A DNA stretch of 64,000 nucleotides, taken from NCBI GenBank assembly GCA_002298925.1, contig DBMM01000108.1, forward strand, positions 34,874 through 98,873. The letters run 5' to 3'. The position numbers were made by a program, and so were the translations under genes. Position 1 is the stretch's first letter. Each line of letters starts with the position of its first letter. The notes below the pieces were generated by a model, which saw nothing but the letters and a program-made list of their open reading frames with translations, ran no database searches and was not told the DNA's origin. The stretch is from Geobacter sp. UBA698. GTDB taxonomy: Bacteria; Desulfobacterota; Desulfuromonadia; Geobacterales; Pseudopelobacteraceae. Of the stretch, positions 1 to 8,649 are shown one piece after another.

Positions 1-62
1 AAATCAATTTTTTTATCATCAGACAATTGGCTACTGCTTTGCTATTTTTATCGCAAATCGCC

Positions 63-72
63 CAAACGTTTG
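63..72. promoter_or_regulatory. Candidate TetR operator (perfect palindrome)
   Basis: CAAACGTTTG is a perfect 10-base palindrome immediately upstream of the TetR-type gene. TetR repressors commonly bind palindromes beside their own start, so this is a plausible autoregulatory site. A palindrome this short can also occur by chance, and the window starts too close to see a second copy. Confidence 0.35.
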
Positions 73-85
73 ATATGGTTACACC

Positions 86-694
86 ATGGACACAAGAGAC
101 TACCGAAACAAATTGATATCTACCGCCACGCACTTATTTGCGGAGCGGGGTCTGCACGGCGTGAGCGTCAGGGAACTTTCCAAGGCCGCCGGCGTGAGCA
201 TTTCCATGATTTCCTATTATTTTGACGGCAAGGAGGGTCTTTACTCTTCGGTGCTTGAGGAACAGTTTTCCTGCTTTGACTATATCGATGTCATCATGGG
301 AAAAGAATCGGAACCAATAGAAAAGATCGAGGATTATATCCGCTGGTCAATCAGGAGGCACCGGGAAAAGCCGCACCTGCTGAGGTTCTATACCAGCGAA
401 CTGACCAACCCGACCCGCTATTTCGCCCGGATTGTCCAGCCCGCCATAGAAAAGGTAATTCTGATTCTGATTGAGATCATTGAAGAAGGCATGCACAGAA
501 AACAGCTGAGAAAAGGATTAAACCCTGAAGATACCGCTTTGGCCATGGTCGGCATGGTCAATTATTACTTCCTGAGCACCCTGGCCACGCAAAAATTTGT
601 CAACCACTCCCCGGAGCGGGATGAAGAGCTGATCAAGCATTATATGGACATATTCACCAAAGGCATCTCCGAACACTCCGACGTCACCTACTGA
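86..694 (+). CDS. TetR/AcrR-family transcriptional regulator
   Basis: A 202-residue protein with the TetR layout. The N-terminal helix-turn-helix covers about residues 8-55, with the typical VRELSKAAGVS and SYYFDGKEGLY segments, and is followed by an all-helical ligand-binding and dimerisation domain. TetR proteins are usually ligand-released repressors, often of efflux or lipid genes; nothing here identifies the ligand. The ATG at 86 has no clear Shine-Dalgarno sequence. A perfect 10-base palindrome lies 14 bases upstream and could be an autoregulatory operator. The gene converges on prfA with a 9-base gap. Any target operon would lie left of base 1, outside the window. Family assignment is firm, function unknown. 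Confidence 0.9.
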   Translation: MDTRDYRNKLISTATHLFAERGLHGVSVRELSKAAGVSISMISYYFDGKEGLYSSVLEEQFSCFDYIDVIMGKESEPIEKIEDYIRWSIRRHREKPHLLRFYTSELTNPTRYFARIVQPAIEKVILILIEIIEEGMHRKQLRKGLNPEDTALAMVGMVNYYFLSTLATQKFVNHSPERDEELIKHYMDIFTKGISEHSDVTY

Positions 695-703
695 AACAGC
701 CGC

Positions 704-1771
704 CTAAGCCCCTTCGCTCTGCGCCTTCAAGGCCTCCATCTGATAATGCGCCCGCAGGGCATCCGCAATCTCAGCGATATCCCCCGTCATGATCGAGTCC
801 AGACGATACAGCGTCAACCCGATGCGGTGATCGGTCATGCGCCCCTGGGGAAAATTGTAGGTACGGATACGCTCGCTGCGGTCGCCGGAACCGACCTGCT
901 GCTTGCGGTCGGCGGCCAGCTTGGAGTCGTGGGCCTGCTGGATGGTGTCCAGGATGCGGGTCTTGAGGACCTTCATGGCCTTGGCGCGGTTCTTGATCTG
1001 GCTGCGTTCCTCCTGGCAGGCCACCACCGTTCCGGTCGGGATGTGGGTGATACGCACAGCCGAATCGGTGGTGTTGACGTGCTGACCGCCGGCTCCGGAT
1101 GAACGGTAGACGTCGATCTTCAGGTCCGTAGGGTTGATCTCGATATCCACGTCCTCGGCCTCGGGCATGATCGCCACGGTACAGGCGCTGGTATGGATGC
1201 GACCCTGGGCCTCGGTCTCGGGCACGCGCTGCACGCGGTGGGTGCCGGACTCGTACTTGAGCTTGGCAAAGACCCCCTCCCCCTCCACCGAGGCGATGAT
1301 CTCCTTGAAGCCGCCCCGTTCCGACTCGGAGGCCGAAATGGTCTCCACCTTCCAGCGATTGTTATCGGCAAAACGGGAATACATCCGGAACAGGTCGCCG
1401 GCGAAGAGAGCCGACTCGTCACCGCCGGTGCCGGCGCGGATCTCGAGAATGACGCTCTTGTTGTCATTGGGATCCTTGGGCAAAAGCAGCAGCTGAATGT
1501 CCGCCTCCAGCTTTTCCTGCTCCGCAACCAGGCTTTTCAGCTCCTCCTCGGCCATCTCCTTCATGTCCGGGTCGGACAACAGCTCGCGGTTTTCCGCAAT
1601 CTCGGCCAGCACCTTGCGCCATCGGCGGTAGGCCGCCACCAGCTCGGACAGGTCGCTATGCTCGCGGGACAGCTTGCGGAACTCAGGCTGATTGGAGATC
1701 ACCGCTGGATCAGACAAGAGCGCTTCCACTTCCTGGTAACGCCGCTCAAGTTCTTCTATCTTGTCAAACAT
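704..1771 (-). CDS. prfA: Peptide chain release factor 1
   Basis: RF1 of 355 residues, the usual length. It recognises UAA and UAG in the ribosomal A site and triggers peptidyl-tRNA hydrolysis. The catalytic GGQ sits at residues 228-230 in SSGAGGQHVN, and the stop-codon-reading PxT tripeptide appears as PET at 184-186 in RVPETEAQG. The start ATG at 1771 has a modest GAGG upstream. In many bacteria prmC, the methyltransferase that modifies the GGQ glutamine, follows prfA. Here a convergent TetR gene follows instead, so prmC must be elsewhere. Confidence 0.97.
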   Translation of the reverse strand: MFDKIEELERRYQEVEALLSDPAVISNQPEFRKLSREHSDLSELVAAYRRWRKVLAEIAENRELLSDPDMKEMAEEELKSLVAEQEKLEADIQLLLLPKDPNDNKSVILEIRAGTGGDESALFAGDLFRMYSRFADNNRWKVETISASESERGGFKEIIASVEGEGVFAKLKYESGTHRVQRVPETEAQGRIHTSACTVAIMPEAEDVDIEINPTDLKIDVYRSSGAGGQHVNTTDSAVRITHIPTGTVVACQEERSQIKNRAKAMKVLKTRILDTIQQAHDSKLAADRKQQVGSGDRSERIRTYNFPQGRMTDHRIGLTLYRLDSIMTGDIAEIADALRAHYQMEALKAQSEGA

Positions 1772-1789
1772 TCAAAACCTCATTAACAG

Positions 1790-1882
1790 TTCACCACAAA
1801 GTCTCAAAGAGCACCAGGTTGCACAAAGAAATGTATCCTACGTGAATCCTTTGAGTCCTTTATAGCTCTGTGGTGCAGAATT
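1790..1882. repeat. Imperfect inverted repeat between prfA and DUF1385 gene
   Basis: The gap between the two genes is nearly filled by an imperfect palindrome. The left arm begins TTCACCACAAAG and continues TCTCAAAGAGCACC; the right arm carries TTTGAGTCC and ends CTCTGTGGTGCAG, the inverse of the left arm with mismatches. Similar ACCACAAAG...CTTTGTGGT elements are, as I recall, dispersed in Geobacter-type genomes. It would sit in the mRNA between the DUF1385 gene and prfA and could fold as a long hairpin. Copy number could not be checked. Confidence 0.5.
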
Positions 1883-1884
1883 GA

Positions 1885-2814
1885 TTAAACGACCAGCCGG
1901 TCATCGGCATAGCCGTCATTGACTTCCAGCGCCTCGTTCAGCGAACGGATGGCAACCTCCAGCTGACTGTCATCCGGCTCACCCGTAGTCAGGCGCTGCA
2001 GGGCCAGACCAGGGGTGATGATCAGCTTGACCAGCGGATTGGAGTCATTTTTGGCACTCCACTTGAGAAACTCGTAGGAGATACCGGCGATCATCGGCAG
2101 CAGCACAACCCGCGAACCGGCCTTGAGATAGAAGGGCCACAACTTGGGAATCAACGAAAAAACCGCGATACTGACCAGCATGACGATCAACAGGAAACTG
2201 GTGCCGCAGCGCGGATGCAGCCGGCTGTAGCGGCGCACGTTTTCCACGCTCAGTTCCTCTCCGGCCTCATAGGCGAAAATGGATTTGTGCTCGGCGCCAT
2301 GATACTGGAATACCCGCTGGATATCCTTCATGCGGGAAATGCCCCAGATGTAGACCAGAAAGACCACCACCCGAATGACGCCATCCACCAGGTTGAAGAC
2401 GATATTGTTGTCGCTGATCAGTGAGAGCTGGGTCAGCCATTTGGTGGCATACAGAGGCATCACGAAAAACAGTCCGATGCCGAAGCCGAAAGCCACCGCC
2501 ATAGTACCGGCCATGGCCCACGAGGATATTTCCGAACTCTCTTTGCCGTCCTCCGGCTGATCTTCTTCGGCAATAGACTCGTTGGCTGAAAAGTTGAGCG
2601 CCTTGATGCCGATGATCAAGGATTGAAACAGCGCCACTGCTCCGCGGATGATGGGGAGTTTCACAAGCGGGTAGCGCTCGGAAAGCGGCACCACCAGCTC
2701 CTTTTTTACCACGATTTCGCCATTGGGCCGGCGCACGGCAATTGCCACGGAACGCGGGGCACGCATCATGACGCCCTCGATTACCGCCTGGCCGCCAACA
2801 TTGATTTTTTCCAT
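1885..2814 (-). CDS. DUF1385 (YqhQ-like) membrane protein
   Basis: A 309-residue DUF1385 protein. The N-terminus, NVGGQAVIEGVMMRAP, is the family hallmark. Several hydrophobic segments follow (roughly residues 98-125, 140-162, 207-232), along with the conserved YHGAEHKSIFAYE and SRLHPRCGTSFLL motifs, whose His, Glu and Cys residues suggest a metal site. The molecular function of the family is not established. It is commonly found beside prfA/prmC and rpmE in Gram-positive and Geobacter-type genomes, as here. The start at 2814 is supported by AAGGGG five bases upstream. Confidence 0.9.
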   Translation of the reverse strand: MEKINVGGQAVIEGVMMRAPRSVAIAVRRPNGEIVVKKELVVPLSERYPLVKLPIIRGAVALFQSLIIGIKALNFSANESIAEEDQPEDGKESSEISSWAMAGTMAVAFGFGIGLFFVMPLYATKWLTQLSLISDNNIVFNLVDGVIRVVVFLVYIWGISRMKDIQRVFQYHGAEHKSIFAYEAGEELSVENVRRYSRLHPRCGTSFLLIVMLVSIAVFSLIPKLWPFYLKAGSRVVLLPMIAGISYEFLKWSAKNDSNPLVKLIITPGLALQRLTTGEPDDSQLEVAIRSLNEALEVNDGYADDRLVV

Positions 2815-2855
2815 GCAATCCCCTTTTTAGATACCTAGCCGTGAACCAGCTTCAG

Positions 2856-3548
2856 CTATTCCAGTTTCTTGAAATAATCCCGAATTTCCTGGGTCTGACC
2901 GCAGCAGAACTGCCCCTCCGGGCAAGGTCCGCCCACGCAGCCCGGTCCGGCCTCGCGGAAGATAACCGGAGCGACTTTTTTCACCTGTCGCAACATTTCA
3001 ACGCTCATCTCGCGGATCTCCCACTGGGCCCGCTGACAGCAGCGCAGAGCAAAAAAATGGAGCAGTTCACGGGCATTCATGGTCATGATGATCTTGGTTT
3101 CGGTGGCATTGGGCAGGATGTAACGGGCATCCTCGGCCGGAATCCCCATGTCAACCAGCTGAGCATAGGCCTTGTGAACCGTCTCGGACATGAAGGCGAA
3201 GATCTGACGCGCTTCTGCATTTTCAGCAATGGTGTCCGGCATGATGGAGGTGAACTCCTCCTTGTGGGACACGTAGCGCTGGGACTGCTGGGAGAAGGAA
3301 GCGATGCGGTGCCGCACCAGCTGGTGCGTTGTCACCCGGGAGATGCCTTCAATGCCGAAGGTGAAGGAGACATGTTCAAGCACAGAGTGGTGCCCCAGCG
3401 ACATGATCTTGTCCAGGAACGACTCGATATCGGACGATTCCAGCCGTTCTCTGAGCTTGCCGATGGACGACGGGGAATAGCAGAGCCTGGCCGCAAGGGC
3501 GACCGTTTTTTCCGGTTCGGGGGTATACTGGAGAAGTTCTACATTCAT
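2856..3548 (-). CDS. thyX: Flavin-dependent thymidylate synthase ThyX
   Basis: ThyX makes dTMP from dUMP using methylene-tetrahydrofolate, FAD and NADPH; it is unrelated to ThyA. The signature RHRIASFSQQSQRYV (RHRxxSxxxxSxR) is intact in the middle of the protein. I prefer the ATG at 3548 (MNVELLQYTPEP..., 230 residues), which matches the usual ThyX N-terminus, over an in-frame TTG 30 bases further upstream; neither has a strong ribosome site. A terminator hairpin separates it from rpmE, so it may have its own promoter. The C-terminal tail contains several Cys (CVGGPCPEGQFCCG), unusual compared with the core enzyme. Confidence 0.95.
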   Translation of the reverse strand: MNVELLQYTPEPEKTVALAARLCYSPSSIGKLRERLESSDIESFLDKIMSLGHHSVLEHVSFTFGIEGISRVTTHQLVRHRIASFSQQSQRYVSHKEEFTSIMPDTIAENAEARQIFAFMSETVHKAYAQLVDMGIPAEDARYILPNATETKIIMTMNARELLHFFALRCCQRAQWEIREMSVEMLRQVKKVAPVIFREAGPGCVGGPCPEGQFCCGQTQEIRDYFKKLE

Positions 3549-3618
3549 GTCGGCGGTTCCGATCGGGTTAGAGCTCAAGTTACTGCGCCAAGGCAGGCAT
3601 TTCTGGCGCTAAACACGA

Positions 3619-3652
3619 AAAGGGGGATTTGTCCCTGGACAAAGCCCCCTTT
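3619..3652 (-). terminator. Intrinsic terminator after rpmE
   Basis: AAAGGGGG at 3619-3626 pairs with CCCCCTTT at 3645-3652, with an inner TGTCC/GGACA stem. On the minus strand the stem runs into a short T tract. It lies directly behind rpmE and ahead of thyX. Confidence 0.7.
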
Positions 3653-3673
3653 ATGCATTGAACCGGCAATAAG

Positions 3674-3874
3674 TTACAGTTGGCCGTATCGCTTCTTGAA
3701 CCGCTCAACGCGGCCGGCGGTATCGACAAGCTTCTGCTTGCCGGTGAAGAACGGATGGCAGGCGGAGCAGATCTCGGTGTTGATCTCTTTGCGGGTGGAA
3801 CGGGTCTGAAACGTGTTGCCGCAGATGCACTTGACGGTCACTTCGGAATAAACTGGGTGGATACCTTCTTTCAT
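3674..3874 (-). CDS. rpmE: 50S ribosomal protein L31, zinc-binding form
   Basis: A 66-residue L31 of the large ribosomal subunit. It begins MKEGIHPVYSEVTVKC and has the four zinc-ligand cysteines in the CxC...CxxC arrangement (CICG at 16-18 and CSAC at 37-40), so it is the zinc-containing type rather than the zinc-free paralogue. It lies about 100 bases downstream of rho in the same direction and ends in a hairpin terminator. The rho-rpmE pairing is common in bacteria. Confidence 0.97.
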   Translation of the reverse strand: MKEGIHPVYSEVTVKCICGNTFQTRSTRKEINTEICSACHPFFTGKQKLVDTAGRVERFKKRYGQL

Positions 3875-3976
3875 TTTTCCTCCTTCATATCTTTCGCCGC
3901 AGAGTGAGCGAATATTTTTAATCGACGTCTTTCAAGCAAAAATTAATGGTACCGATTCGGATTTTTTTTTGCAACC

Positions 3977-5233
3977 TTATTTTTGCGATTTCGACATGGA
4001 GTCCAAAAATTCCTGATTGGTCTTGGCCTCGGAAATCTTGTCCAGCAGGAACTCCATGCTGTCGACAACGTTCATGGGATGGATCACCTTACGCAGGATC
4101 CAGATGCGGTTGAGCGAGTTCTTGTCGATCAGCAGCTCTTCCTTGCGGGTGCCTGACTTGTTGATATCGATGGCCGGGAAGGTGCGCTTCTCCACCAGTT
4201 TGCGATCGAGATGCAGCTCCATGTTGCCGGTGCCCTTGAACTCCTCGAAGATGACGTCGTCCATCTTGCTGCCTGTGTCCACCAGAGCAGTGGCGATGAT
4301 GGTCAGTGAGCCCCCCTCCTCGATGTTGCGGGCAGCGCCAAAAAAGCGCTTGGGCTTATGCAGGGCATTTGAGTCCACACCACCGGAAAGGATCTTGCCG
4401 GAGGGCGGAATGACCGTATTGTAGGCGCGGGCCAGGCGGGTAATTGAATCCAGCAGGATCACGACGTCACGTTTGTGTTCCACCAGGCGCTTGGCCTTTT
4501 CAATTACCATTTCAGCAACCTGAACGTGGCGTGTAGCCGGTTCATCAAAGGTTGAAGAGACCACCTCCCCCTTGACCGAGCGTTGCATGTCAGTCACTTC
4601 CTCCGGCCGCTCGTCAATCAGCAGGACGATCAGATAGACCTCGGGGTGATTGGCGGCAATCGAATTGGCAATATTCTGGATCAGCATGGTCTTGCCGGTG
4701 CGGGGCGGGGCGACGATCAGGCCGCGTTGTCCCTTGCCAATGGGCGCAACCAGTTCCACCACCCGCATGGGCAGGTTGTCCGGGGCGGTCTCCAGCTTCA
4801 GCTTTTCCTCGGGATAGAGCGGGGTCAGGTTGTCAAAAAGGATCTTTTCGCGAGCGACCTCGGGCGGTTCGAAGTTGACCGTCTCGACCTTGAGCAGGGC
4901 AAAGTAACGCTCGCCCTCCTTGGGGGGGCGAATCTGCCCGGAAACGGTATCGCCGGTGCGCAGATTGAAGCGCCGGATCTGACTGGGCGAGACATAGATG
5001 TCATCGGGCCCCGGCAGATAGTTGTAATCGGTGGCGCGCAGAAAGCCGAATCCGTCCTGCAGGGTTTCCAGCACCCCTTCTCCGAAGATCATGCCGTTCT
5101 GTTCGGTCTGGGCGTTGAGAATGGCAAAAATCAGATCCTGCTTGCGCAGACTGGAAGCCCCCTCAATATTCAGGTCTCGAGCAATCGTATTAAGCTCGTT
5201 GATCTTCTTGCCTTTTAATTCCTGTAGATTCAT
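3977..5233 (-). CDS. rho: Transcription termination factor Rho
   Basis: Hexameric RNA-dependent ATPase that terminates transcription. It has the N-terminal Rho helical domain, an RNA-binding cold-shock-like domain containing GFLRATDYNYLPGPDDIYVS, the Walker A segment GKGQRGLIVAPPRTGKT, and the C-terminal LDRKLVEKRTFPAIDINKSG region. I place the start at the ATG at 5233 (MNLQELKGKK, 418 residues), because AGGAG lies at the right spacing before it; an in-frame ATG 27 bases upstream lacks such a site. About 390 bases without a gene lie upstream. Confidence 0.97.
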   Translation of the reverse strand: MNLQELKGKKINELNTIARDLNIEGASSLRKQDLIFAILNAQTEQNGMIFGEGVLETLQDGFGFLRATDYNYLPGPDDIYVSPSQIRRFNLRTGDTVSGQIRPPKEGERYFALLKVETVNFEPPEVAREKILFDNLTPLYPEEKLKLETAPDNLPMRVVELVAPIGKGQRGLIVAPPRTGKTMLIQNIANSIAANHPEVYLIVLLIDERPEEVTDMQRSVKGEVVSSTFDEPATRHVQVAEMVIEKAKRLVEHKRDVVILLDSITRLARAYNTVIPPSGKILSGGVDSNALHKPKRFFGAARNIEEGGSLTIIATALVDTGSKMDDVIFEEFKGTGNMELHLDRKLVEKRTFPAIDINKSGTRKEELLIDKNSLNRIWILRKVIHPMNVVDSMEFLLDKISEAKTNQEFLDSMSKSQK

Positions 5234-5260
5234 CGGTTCTCCTGCACGGTTAGCGGACAT

Positions 5261-5619
5261 GCGTAATGCGGCTGCAAAAAAGGCTGGTCAGCGAGACTGG
5301 CCTGTGAGCCGGGTGATAATTTTATTGAAGCCTAGCGAATTATGACCTCAATGCGGTAATGGAAGGAAAGTAGCCTGGCAGGAAACTCCATTGGCAGTTG
5401 TCAATTATGAATAAAGATCGGAGATTCGTGTAATAAGTAAATAGCGAAGGTTTGTCTGAGGTTCGTAATGTTGCCAGGACACATATTTCAGAAGGATTAT
5501 CAAACCGTACCCTTAATTTCAGGAACTTGTCAACATAAAATATCCACGATTCCATCGGCATCGCAGTTATTTGTCTTGACCCTGTTGTTGCCAAGGCTAT
5601 ATAAATTCTGCATGTTCAC
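5261..5619. other. Non-coding gap between rho and the HyfB-like gene
   Basis: Divergent intergenic stretch that must hold the rho leader and promoter and any promoter for the HyfB-like gene. It is more AT-rich than its flanks. I see no -35/-10 pair that I would commit to, no recognisable riboswitch, and no credible gene; the short ORFs here look like chance. Confidence 0.5.
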
Positions 5620-5655
5620 TTGTCAGACTCCATACCGGCGCAGACTCTCCCCGCC

Positions 5656-7644
5656 ATGACACCCCTCGACCTTGCGCTCACTGCGGCCCTGTTCTGCACC
5701 ATTTCCGGCCTAGCATCCCTCTCGCGCCGTGTGCCCCTGTTTATTGGCCGCAAAGTCGCTTTCGGATTCATGCTGCTGGCCGCGCTGGCGGGACTTGCGG
5801 CGGTGTTCAGGACACTTTCGGGAAGCGCTCCCCCTGAAACCATCGAAATCATATGGCACATTCCCATCGGGACCCTCCTGTTCCGGCTGGACAATCTGTC
5901 GGCCTTCTTCCTGATCCCGATCCTGGTCGTAGCAGCCTGCATCGCCCTGTACGGCTGCGGCTACTGCGCCACCACCCCGCAGAACAGACAGGAATCCCAG
6001 ATCACCTTCTTCTTCGGCCTGACCGTTGCTTCCATCGTCATGCTGGTTCTCTCCGCCGGAGGCATCACCCTGCTGATCTGCTGGGAAGCCATGTCCCTGA
6101 TGTCGTTTCTGACCATGTGCCTGGCAGAACATGGCAAACAACAGGTGCGCGAAGCCGGCCTCCAGTTTCTGGTGGCCAGCCACTTGACCGTTCTGGCGCT
6201 GTTTGTGGCCTTTTCCCTGCTGCCCCATGACGCTGGCGCCGCCTTTCCCGGTATCGGCACCCTTGATCCGGCTGCCCCCGCTTCACGACTGATCCTGTTG
6301 GCAGCCCTGATCGGCTTCGGCACCAAGGCCGGCATCATGCCGCTGCACGTCTGGCTCCCCACAGCCCACGCCAACGCCCCCAGCCACATATCGGCCCTCA
6401 TGTCGGGCATCATCCTCAAGATGGGGATTTACGGCATCCTGCGGACACTTTCCTTCTTCGGCACACCGCCATTGTGGTGGGGCATAATGCTGCTCTGCCT
6501 CGGCATCGCTTCTGCGGTTGCCGGCGTACTGTTCGCCATCGGCCAGCACGACATCAAGCGCTTGCTGGCCTATCACAGCATCGAAAACATCGGCATCATC
6601 GTCATGGGCATCGGCGTGGCACTGATCGGTCTTACCAGCGGCAACCGCATACTGTTCGTGCTCGGCATGGCCGGAGCGCTGCTGCATGTACTCAATCACG
6701 CCCTTTTCAAGTCTCTGCTCTTTCTGGGAAGCGGAGCGATCATACATCTCAGCGGTACCCGCGACATCGACCGCATGGGTGGTCTGTCCCGTTCATTGCC
6801 GCTCACCTCAGCTGCATTCCTGATCGGTTCCGCGGCCATCTGCGGACTGCCTCCGCTCAACGGTTTTGTCAGCGAATTCCTGATCTACCTGGGCATCTTC
6901 AAAGGCTTCGGCGTTTCATCCGGCGGCGCGGACCCCCTGCTGGCCCTGGCAGCGCCGGCGCTGGCACTCACCGGCGGCCTGGCCCTGGCCTGCTTCGTCA
7001 AGGTATTCGGCAGCATCTTTCTGGGTACCCCCCGCACTATCCTGCCGCCGCCCCATGAGCATCCCGCCATGAACGGCGCCATGATCGCCCTGGCCGGCTT
7101 GTGCATCCTGATCGGCACATTGCCGTTTCTGACCGCAGGAGTGCTCGAGCCGGTGATCGCCTCCCTCTTTCCGCAGCCGGGCACCCTGCTCCCCTCCATC
7201 CAGACCACCGCCCATCTGTACGGCCTGAGCGTCTCGGCGGCAATTCTGGTGCTGCTAGCCATCCTGCTGGTCGCCTGGTATGTCGGCCGGCTCAAAACCA
7301 CCCCGGTCACCACGACCGGCACCTGGGACTGCGGCTACGCGGCCCCCTCCGCCAGTATGCAGTACACCGCTTCATCCTTTGCCGAAATGCTGGTTAAAAT
7401 CTTCAGCGTCATTCTTCGTCCCGAACGCCACGAGCCAGACATCAGCCAGCTTTTTCCGGGTAAAACCGAATTTCACTCCCATGTGCCCGAGGTGACGCTC
7501 GACCGTGGCATTCTGCCTTTACTGGCTGCCGTCGACCGGCGCCTGGCAGTCATCCGCCGCCTGCAGAACGGCCAGCTGAACCGCTATCTGCTCTACATCT
7601 TTGTGGCCTTGATCGTACTGCTGACCATCTCCAATTATTTCTGA
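5656..7644 (+). CDS. HyfB/NuoL-like proton-translocating membrane subunit, orphan
   Basis: A polytopic membrane protein of about 660 residues belonging to the antiporter-like family that includes NuoL and the hydrogenase-4 subunit HyfB/HycC. It shows around 14 hydrophobic segments, the family signature HVWLPTAHANAPSHISA, and the following KRLLAYHSIENIGI and HALFKSLLFLGSG regions with the buried Lys/His of the proton path. The C-terminal extension after residue 560 (GTWDCGY, then a final helix) matches HyfB/HycC better than NuoL. No other hydrogenase or complex I subunit lies next to it: rho is upstream, glyQ downstream. The start is uncertain: ATG at 5656 or an in-frame TTG at 5620. Confidence 0.85.
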   Translation: MTPLDLALTAALFCTISGLASLSRRVPLFIGRKVAFGFMLLAALAGLAAVFRTLSGSAPPETIEIIWHIPIGTLLFRLDNLSAFFLIPILVVAACIALYGCGYCATTPQNRQESQITFFFGLTVASIVMLVLSAGGITLLICWEAMSLMSFLTMCLAEHGKQQVREAGLQFLVASHLTVLALFVAFSLLPHDAGAAFPGIGTLDPAAPASRLILLAALIGFGTKAGIMPLHVWLPTAHANAPSHISALMSGIILKMGIYGILRTLSFFGTPPLWWGIMLLCLGIASAVAGVLFAIGQHDIKRLLAYHSIENIGIIVMGIGVALIGLTSGNRILFVLGMAGALLHVLNHALFKSLLFLGSGAIIHLSGTRDIDRMGGLSRSLPLTSAAFLIGSAAICGLPPLNGFVSEFLIYLGIFKGFGVSSGGADPLLALAAPALALTGGLALACFVKVFGSIFLGTPRTILPPPHEHPAMNGAMIALAGLCILIGTLPFLTAGVLEPVIASLFPQPGTLLPSIQTTAHLYGLSVSAAILVLLAILLVAWYVGRLKTTPVTTTGTWDCGYAAPSASMQYTASSFAEMLVKIFSVILRPERHEPDISQLFPGKTEFHSHVPEVTLDRGILPLLAAVDRRLAVIRRLQNGQLNRYLLYIFVALIVLLTISNYF

Positions 7645-7687
7645 TTGAATCTATCGCCATGAAAAGGTCTCGATAAACGTCTCAATC

Positions 7688-7716
7688 TTGACCGCATCGT
7701 CCGGACCTGCTATTTT
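7688..7716 (+). promoter_or_regulatory. Sigma-70 type promoter for glyQS
   Basis: TTGACC at 7688 and TATTTT at 7711 are separated by 17 bases, a good vegetative promoter about 55 bases ahead of the glyQ start. The intervening leader is short and shows no T-box. Confidence 0.6.
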
Positions 7717-7770
7717 GTTAATCTTTTTTCTGCCTTTTTATCTACACTGCCACCATCGGAGGAGCACATC

Positions 7771-8648
<878 letters not shown>

Positions 8649-8649
<1 letters not shown>

